Shown piece by piece: positions 59,380-64,000 of a stretch of DNA of 64,000 nucleotides. The notes under the pieces are model-generated. The model saw only the letters and a list, made by a program, of their open reading frames with translations, had not been told where the DNA came from and searched no databases. The stretch spans positions 682,001 to 746,000 of the forward strand of contig NZ_JBEJGY010000004.1 in the NCBI RefSeq assembly GCF_040253615.1. Reading direction: 5' to 3'. How positions within the stretch are numbered: the first letter of the stretch is position 1; each line of letters begins with the position of its first letter. The DNA is from Streptomyces sp. Edi4. Its GTDB lineage: Bacteria > Actinomycetota > Actinomycetes > Streptomycetales > Streptomycetaceae. The translations under genes were made by a program, and so were the position numbers.

Positions 59380-61560
59380 TCAGGCCGGGATCATGTCGCG
59401 CAGGTTTTCCGGCGTGAAGACGCGGGAGTCCGGGTGGAGGCCGTCCGGGCGTTCCAGGCCGATGTAGGTGACCGGGTCCGAAGGCGGCATGGCGCCGTCC
59501 CACAGGGTCGTGGCGGTGGCGCGGCCGGCCAGCAGGTCCGTGAGGTGGCGAACCGTCAGCGACTGGCGCTCGACGATGCCCCGCAGCAGGGTCGCCACCG
59601 ACACCCGGTTCGCCTCGACCCGGTTGGCGCTCGGATTACCCCTGAGGTACAGGTGCAGCCACTTGGCGTGCCAGCCGCCGTCGGCGTCCCGTATGAACGC
59701 CAGCGGCAACGCCACCCGGCCCGGGCCGCGCAGGTCCGACTTCGCGCGCACCGTGCGGGGCTCGAAGGGGCGCCCACCCTGGTCGACGTCGCGTGTCATG
59801 AAGCCGAAGAACGACTCCTCGGTCTCCTCGAAACCTTCGCCCGCGAAGATGTTGACCTGCGGGACGATGTAGGTGCCGCGCACGGCGCCCAGGCGCAGAT
59901 CGATGAACTCCGACGCGCCGTCGGGCGCGGCGGTGATGTCACCGGAGTGCCTGCCTTCCAGCTCGGTGAGCGCGGTGTAGGAGAGCCACGCCACGGTCTG
60001 GTACTCGGCGTCCAGGAGCAGGGCCGAGAGGTCGTAGTCCGTGGTGTGGTGGGCCTGCTTCCAGTACACGAAGAACCGCAGCAACTCGCCGCTGACCGGG
60101 GAGAGGGACCCCCGGGGCAGCACGCCGAGGCCGGCCGTCGTCGCCCTGCCGCTCAGCGGGAGCGCGACGTCCAGGGCGGCCGGGTCGATCAGCAGATGGC
60201 CCGGCTGCGGCAGGCGCCGGCTCAGTTCGGCGTCCAGGGCACGGGCCAGGCGGTCGCGTTCGGCGGCGGGCACGGCGGCCCGGGTGTCCTCGGTCACCCA
60301 CGCCCGTCCGCGCCGGTTGACGAACACCCGGCTCGCGCCGTCCGCGTGCTGCCCGCCACGGTTGTGCAGGTGCTCGCGCACGGACAGCAGAACCCGCCCC
60401 GCCACCTGAGGGGCGACCCGCTCGGCGGCCTCGGCCACCGCGTCGCGCTCCTCCTGGGTGGCGCAGACCCGCAGCAGCCGGTCAAGGGAGCGGAACAGTT
60501 TGCCGGGCGCGGCCGTGAGCAGCCGTGCGGCCCCGGTGACATCGCCCGCCGCGAGCAGTTCCTCGACCCGGCCCTCGAGACCGGAGACGCGCGACTCGCC
60601 CCGGGCGACGGCGAACACGTCGGCTGCGTGCGGCCAGCGCGCCCGGTACTCGTGCGCGTGCAGACGTTCACCGAGCCGCTTGAAGGCCTCCCGGTGCGCG
60701 GCCACATCGGCCAGCTTGGCCCGGGACGACGCGACGACGGCGTCGAGGCCCGCGAGCAGGGCGCGCCGCACGGCCCGCGAGGGTGAGCGCAGACGCGTCG
60801 GCGTGGTGAGCGTCACGTCACCGTCCGACAGCGCGCACGCCAGGCGCAGCACATCGGTCACCGTGTCGAGAAGGAGTTCGGCGCCGGCTTCGATACGGGC
60901 CCGGTTGATCACGGCACGGTTCTCCCGCACGGCGATCGTCTCGGGCTGGGGGCCGTCCACGCAGTGCCGGGCGAGCACGCCCAGGTCGAGCAGGTGCTCG
61001 TCGCCCAGCGGCGTGGTGCTCGTGGCCAGGGCCAGATACAGGGCGCCGACCTCCTTCTGCGGCGCGCCGCCCAGATGCAGCACCGTCACACGGTCCCCCG
61101 CCGAGGCGATGAGCTCGTCGTGCGCGGCGAGCAGGTCGGCGTACGTGTGCTGGTACGTGCCGTACGAGGGCAGCGTCAGCAAGTCGACGACTTCGGCGCG
61201 GAGTTGACCGAGTGTGGCCTCGCGTGTGGTGTCGCCGGCGAGTGCCTGCGCGACGCACCGCTGCCAGAACTCATGGGTGTCCGGCACCTTGGCCGGGAAG
61301 TCGATGAAGTACGTGTTGTGCCGGACGTGGTCACCGGTCATCGCCCGGACCGTGTCCAGCGTCCGCCCCGCGATGTCGAGGACCGTCTCCTCGGACAGCG
61401 CCGCCAGGTGTCGCAGCAGGTCCGCCGAGAGCTTGAAGCCGACGGACATCAACGCCACGTCGAACTGCCGCGCCGCGGCGGCCCCGTCCCCGAGGGGACC
61501 GGCGGGAACGGGAAGACGGCGAGCATGCCGGACGACCAGGGATTCAAGGGGGTGGACCAT
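59380..61560 (-). CDS. MXAN_6230/SCO0854-family protein
   Basis: This roughly 726-residue protein carries the long helical middle (YLALATSTTPLGDEHLLDLG, GLDAVVASSRAKLADVAAHR, RSLDRLLRVCATQEERDAV) and the C-terminal segment (SGELLRFFVYWKQAHHTTDY followed by DLSALLLDAEYQ, then VPQVNIFAGEGFEE). The last part is related to TerD stress proteins, which bind calcium and are linked to tellurite resistance. This whole-length pattern is one I recall from a family in Streptomyces and Myxococcus; the function is unknown. I chose ATG 61560, which gives MVHPLESLVVRHARRLPVP; an ATG 36 bases upstream is also possible. Neither has a strong ribosome-binding site. Confidence 0.68.
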   Translation of the reverse strand: MVHPLESLVVRHARRLPVPAGPLGDGAAAARQFDVALMSVGFKLSADLLRHLAALSEETVLDIAGRTLDTVRAMTGDHVRHNTYFIDFPAKVPDTHEFWQRCVAQALAGDTTREATLGQLRAEVVDLLTLPSYGTYQHTYADLLAAHDELIASAGDRVTVLHLGGAPQKEVGALYLALATSTTPLGDEHLLDLGVLARHCVDGPQPETIAVRENRAVINRARIEAGAELLLDTVTDVLRLACALSDGDVTLTTPTRLRSPSRAVRRALLAGLDAVVASSRAKLADVAAHREAFKRLGERLHAHEYRARWPHAADVFAVARGESRVSGLEGRVEELLAAGDVTGAARLLTAAPGKLFRSLDRLLRVCATQEERDAVAEAAERVAPQVAGRVLLSVREHLHNRGGQHADGASRVFVNRRGRAWVTEDTRAAVPAAERDRLARALDAELSRRLPQPGHLLIDPAALDVALPLSGRATTAGLGVLPRGSLSPVSGELLRFFVYWKQAHHTTDYDLSALLLDAEYQTVAWLSYTALTELEGRHSGDITAAPDGASEFIDLRLGAVRGTYIVPQVNIFAGEGFEETEESFFGFMTRDVDQGGRPFEPRTVRAKSDLRGPGRVALPLAFIRDADGGWHAKWLHLYLRGNPSANRVEANRVSVATLLRGIVERQSLTVRHLTDLLAGRATATTLWDGAMPPSDPVTYIGLERPDGLHPDSRVFTPENLRDMIPA

Positions 61561-61857
61561 CCGGACATGCTCGCAGAGCGGCAGGGCCAGGCGCACCGGG
61601 GTTTCGGCTCAGCCGGCGCTCTCCCCCGCGCCCTGCGCCCGTCGCGCCCGCAGCCGGGTCGCGGGCGGCGGTCACCAGCAAGGACGACGGCGAACAGGGC
61701 CCAGCACATCCACAGGGGCGGCCCCGCCGGCACGGTCACCGCGACCACCGTCAGGACCGAGCCCACCGCCACGACGACCGTGACCGGGTTGTCGTCACGG
61801 TCCCGTACGCGGTTCCCGCGCCCCTTTTCGCAGGCCCGGTTGAGCCGCCCGGCCCGA

Positions 61858-62301
61858 TCAGGAGCGCGACGCGGGCGCCGGGGTACGGACGCCGCACACC
61901 GCGCAGAGGGCCGCTCCGGCCAGGGAGAGCAGGGTCAGCGGGGTGACCCAGGACGGGACCAGTTCGACCGTGCCGCCGTCGGGCCAGCGGCACACCGTCG
62001 AGGGGAGGAAGGCCCGGGATTCGATGGTGATGCCCGCGTTCGCGCCGTCCCGGTAGGAGAGCGCGCCGTCCCGCTCGGCGCGGGCTGCGGAGCAGGGCCG
62101 GGTGGACCGGGTGTCGAACCCGCTCATGTCCCCCACGGCGACGGTGATCGCCCCCACGCACAGGCACAGCACCGCCGCCTCACCGAAGCGGCCGGAGCGG
62201 GTTCGCGCGTACGCCAACCTGCGGGTCGCGAGGAGGTGGAGGGCCTTGACGACGAGAAGGACGCAGGCGGCGAGGGACGAGAGGATGACGGCGGCGAAGA
62301 T
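61858..62301 (-). CDS. Small membrane protein, start codon unresolved
   Basis: The frame encodes IFAAVILSSLAACVLLVVKA (first helix), AAVLCLCVGAITVAVGDM (second helix), an extracytoplasmic-looking segment with two cysteines, and VTPLTLLSLAGAALCAVCGV (third helix). No ATG, GTG or CTG precedes the first helix in frame. The sequence GGGAG lies seven bases before an ATC at 62301, suggesting a rare start, or TTG near 62222 could be used with loss of helix one. Codon composition is coding. Function unknown. Confidence 0.5.
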   Translation of the reverse strand: MFAAVILSSLAACVLLVVKALHLLATRRLAYARTRSGRFGEAAVLCLCVGAITVAVGDMSGFDTRSTRPCSAARAERDGALSYRDGANAGITIESRAFLPSTVCRWPDGGTVELVPSWVTPLTLLSLAGAALCAVCGVRTPAPASRS

Positions 62302-62384
62302 GACGGGCTCCCGCGGTGGCCCCGGCGACGCCCGGCCGGCGGGTCCGGTACCGGGGTCTGCGCCGGGTCGGTTCGGCCGCCAAC

Positions 62385-62837
62385 CTACCGGGTGGGCCGC
62401 CCGCGCCGCCCAACTCCGTCCGCCCGCACACGCGTTGACGCGTGGGCGTCCGGTGCAAAAGCGATGGCGAAGGGGCGGGAGGTGGCAAGGAGCCGGGCGC
62501 CGCAGGACGCCTGGATCCAGTACGTCCCCCGGGGCACGTGCGGCACGGTCACGGTCGTACCGCCTCGGTGCGCGTCGACCTCGGCGGCCAACTGCGAGAC
62601 GGTGCCGCGCCATTGGCACGCGGTGACCAGCTTGAGGCTGACGGAGGGATGCTCGTGTCCCGGAAAGCGCAGACGCCACAGGACGGGTCGCCGGGTGCCG
62701 GGGACCCACGCGGCGGAGCCGGCGGGCGCGTACACGTCCAGGAACTCCGGCTCGGCCGAGGGGGCCCACTCGGGCACGTCGCCGGGGCTCGTCGCCGCCT
62801 CCCAGGCCCGGTCCAGGTCATGACGCGCGGGTGCCAT
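62385..62837 (-). CDS. Hypothetical soluble protein
   Basis: ATG 62837 gives a 150-residue protein beginning MAPARHDLDRAWEAATSPGD. It has a Trp-containing beta-rich centre (RRPVLWRLRFPGHEHPSVSL, KLVTACQWRGTVSQLAAEVD) and VPHVPRGTYWIQASCGARLL. There is no signal peptide or membrane segment. An upstream ATG at 62921 is possible but adds an Arg-rich noncoding-like segment. No family recognised. It is likely co-transcribed with the membrane protein gene that follows 84 bases later. Confidence 0.5.
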   Translation of the reverse strand: MAPARHDLDRAWEAATSPGDVPEWAPSAEPEFLDVYAPAGSAAWVPGTRRPVLWRLRFPGHEHPSVSLKLVTACQWRGTVSQLAAEVDAHRGGTTVTVPHVPRGTYWIQASCGARLLATSRPFAIAFAPDAHASTRVRADGVGRRGRPTR

Positions 62838-62899
62838 CCCGCTCCTTTCGCTCCGCTCGGCCCCCCGCGCCCGCCGGTCCTTCGGGGGCGGACGGGAAT

Positions 62900-63382
62900 T
62901 CACGCGGCCACCGTGTCCCACTCACCGCGCCGGCTCGGGCGCTGCGGCCGCTGCGGCGCCCGTTCGGCGAGCATCGCCATCCACGCGCCGATCTCCCGCA
63001 GCTCCTTGCGTCCCACGACGCTCCTGACGTGCGGGAACCACGCGTCGTCCTCGGCGTCCATGTGCCGTTCCACCAGGTCCATCATGAGACGGGCCTTGGC
63101 GTCGAAGGCGATGTCCTCGGGGCGCATCTCATGCAGCTCCGCCGCGAGCACTTCGATGATGTGGTGCTCCTCGCGCAGGGTGAGGATGGTCCGCTCGGTC
63201 TCGGGAGCGAGGACGGACACCCGGGGGTACATGCCCTCGCACTCGATGTACGCGTACACCGCCTGCACCCGCACGAGCCGGCGGACCACGTCGGGGTCCT
63301 GGCAGGCGCGGTAGGAGCGGATCAGCCGCCTGATCTCCTTGTGGCCTTCCCGCAGCATCACGATCGCGTCAGTGGTGGGCAT
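62900..63382 (-). CDS. Hemerythrin-domain protein
   Basis: The 160-residue, all-helical protein has the spacing of metal-binding residues of a hemerythrin-like four-helix bundle: HKEIRRLI in helix 1, E.EGMYP in helix 2, REEHHIIEVLAAELHEM in helix 3 and ERHMDAEDDAWFPHV in helix 4. A diiron centre for oxygen or redox sensing is expected. It starts at ATG 63382. The substrate or partner is unknown and it stands alone. Confidence 0.8.
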   Translation of the reverse strand: MPTTDAIVMLREGHKEIRRLIRSYRACQDPDVVRRLVRVQAVYAYIECEGMYPRVSVLAPETERTILTLREEHHIIEVLAAELHEMRPEDIAFDAKARLMMDLVERHMDAEDDAWFPHVRSVVGRKELREIGAWMAMLAERAPQRPQRPSRRGEWDTVAA

Positions 63383-63588
63383 GCACAGCTCCCCAGGGGC
63401 TCAGGACTCACTTCCGTACCAGCGCGATACCCGACAAACCGGGCAGTCACACGTATGGACGCCTTGCACTACATGGTGTCATCGGGTGGGCACGGTGTGT
63501 ACTCGTTCGGCCTGGCGCGGGCGGCCGCGTTCCGCTCCGGTGCCGCCGCCGGGTCCCGCCGGGAAGGCGACGACTAGAATCCCTTGCC

Positions 63589-63948
63589 ATGTCGAAGCCT
63601 GACGAACTGCTTGTTGACGTCGCCGCTCTGGTGGAGTCCGGGCACAGCAATCAGATGTCCTTGACCGTGGTCGCCGGTGGCGCCGTCCTCACGGGGCGGC
63701 TGGCCCCCGAAGCCGTCTGGCGCCAGCGCGTGTCGGAGGTGCTTGCGGACTCCGACACCCTCGGTGACTTCTCCGCCGTCTTCACCGGCCCCCCGAACCA
63801 GGAAGGACCGCCCCGGTATCTCCACTTCCACGTGGCGCGGATCCTCCAGGGACCGGTGGGGATCCCGGAGACGGGCGGGATGTACCGCGTGGCGATCGAG
63901 GACGTCAGTGCCTGGAGCATGGGGGACGTCAGCTACTTCGACCACTGA
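63589..63948 (+). CDS. gvpU: GvpU-like small protein
   Basis: The 119-residue protein has the pattern I know from GvpU gas-vesicle accessory proteins: VAALVESGHSNQMSLTVVAG followed by GAVLTGRLAPEAVW, then a beta strand RYLHFHVARILQG. In actinobacteria such proteins also occur outside gas-vesicle clusters. None of the structural genes (gvpA, gvpN and others) is nearby, so gas-vesicle function is doubtful. ATG 63589 is preceded by no strong ribosome-binding site. Confidence 0.5.
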   Translation: MSKPDELLVDVAALVESGHSNQMSLTVVAGGAVLTGRLAPEAVWRQRVSEVLADSDTLGDFSAVFTGPPNQEGPPRYLHFHVARILQGPVGIPETGGMYRVAIEDVSAWSMGDVSYFDH

Positions 63949-63958
63949 GCGGTGACCG

Positions 63959-63985
63959 GCCGGGCGGGCCGCCCGCCCGCCCGGC
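63959..63985. terminator. Hairpin terminator at the window end
   Basis: GCCGGGCGGG (63959-63968) and CCCGCCCGGC (63976-63985) form a perfect 10-bp stem with a seven-base loop, eleven bases after the GvpU-like stop. Confidence 0.7.
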
Positions 63986-64000
63986 TGTGCCCTCGCTCAC

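Noticed and set aside
61449..61772. Minus-strand frame with a hydrophobic start (VGSVLTVVAVTV, then WMCWALFAVVLA)
   Set aside because: The first 40 codons look coding, but there is no ribosome-binding site, and the frame runs through the N-terminus of the SCO0854-type gene. It may be a remnant, and I could not support a gene.
1..64000. CRISPR arrays, tRNA or rRNA genes, insertion sequences
   Set aside because: No regularly spaced repeats with unique spacers, no tRNA-like cloverleaf or rRNA sequence and no transposase motif with flanking inverted repeats were noticed on reading.

Overview
The DNA is very GC-rich, with third codon positions almost always G or C, GTG starts are common, and the gene families (CGNR-zinc-finger regulator, ROK and PfkB kinases, SCO0854-type protein, ChW-repeat secreted protein, HSP90-TPR pair) are typical of Streptomyces or a close relative. 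The mixture of catabolic orphans, decayed genes and a large biosynthetic operon suggests an accessory region such as a chromosome arm.

Region 1 (1-6.3 kb) is a patchwork of short live genes and wreckage: a TPR protein, a small protein with a GGTFHGP motif, a compact minus-strand operon (histidine phosphatase-like protein, P-loop kinase) with broken genes at both ends, an NRPS adenylation-domain stub, a frameshifted MFS transporter and tandem repeats. Region 2 (6.3-19.6 kb) holds a large M48 membrane protease, an epoxide hydrolase beside a CGNR regulator, an alpha/beta hydrolase with an internal deletion, a 2-phosphosulfolactate phosphatase-like protein, a methyltransferase, a LysR/hydrolase divergent pair, and a secreted protein with three ChW-type repeats. 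Region 3 (19.9-24.2 kb) is a GntR regulator whose stop codon overlaps the start of a complete carboxylic acid reductase. Region 4 (24.4-32.4 kb) holds a conserved hypothetical gene, an HSP90-TPR operon, a family-4/5-type uracil-DNA glycosylase and an alpha/beta hydrolase.

Region 5 (32.7-54.8 kb) is the highlight: an apparently complete biosynthetic locus for an acarbose-like pseudo-oligosaccharide (C7-cyclitol plus 4-amino-4,6-dideoxyhexose). Two minus-strand genes make dTDP-4-keto-6-deoxyglucose. A divergent plus-strand operon of about 18 kb, nearly all with overlapping stop/start codons, encodes in order: class III aminotransferase, ABC exporter ATPase and two permeases, a maltokinase-like kinase, a GT-B glycosyltransferase, a GlgC-like nucleotidyltransferase, a PfkB kinase, a second glycosyltransferase fused to a HAD phosphatase, a MalQ-like 4-alpha-glucanotransferase, a sedoheptulose 7-phosphate cyclase (2-epi-5-epi-valiolone synthase type), a cupin, a ROK kinase and an SDR. 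A GMC oxidoreductase follows after a short gap. Roles and order recall acbA/B/V/W/X/Y/R/I/J/Q/K/C/M of the acarbose cluster, but the fusion, the cupin and GMC enzymes and the absence of secreted amylases are different. A palindromic element like the operators of Streptomyces maltose/amylase genes lies in the divergent promoter region.

Region 6 (54.9-64 kb) contains an acyl-CoA-ligase-type enzyme behind an operator-like inverted repeat, an immunity-49-type protein, an aldo/keto reductase, an MXAN_6230/SCO0854-type protein, two small hypothetical genes, a hemerythrin-domain protein and a GvpU-like protein. All assignments come from reading the sequence and from family knowledge; no database search was possible.
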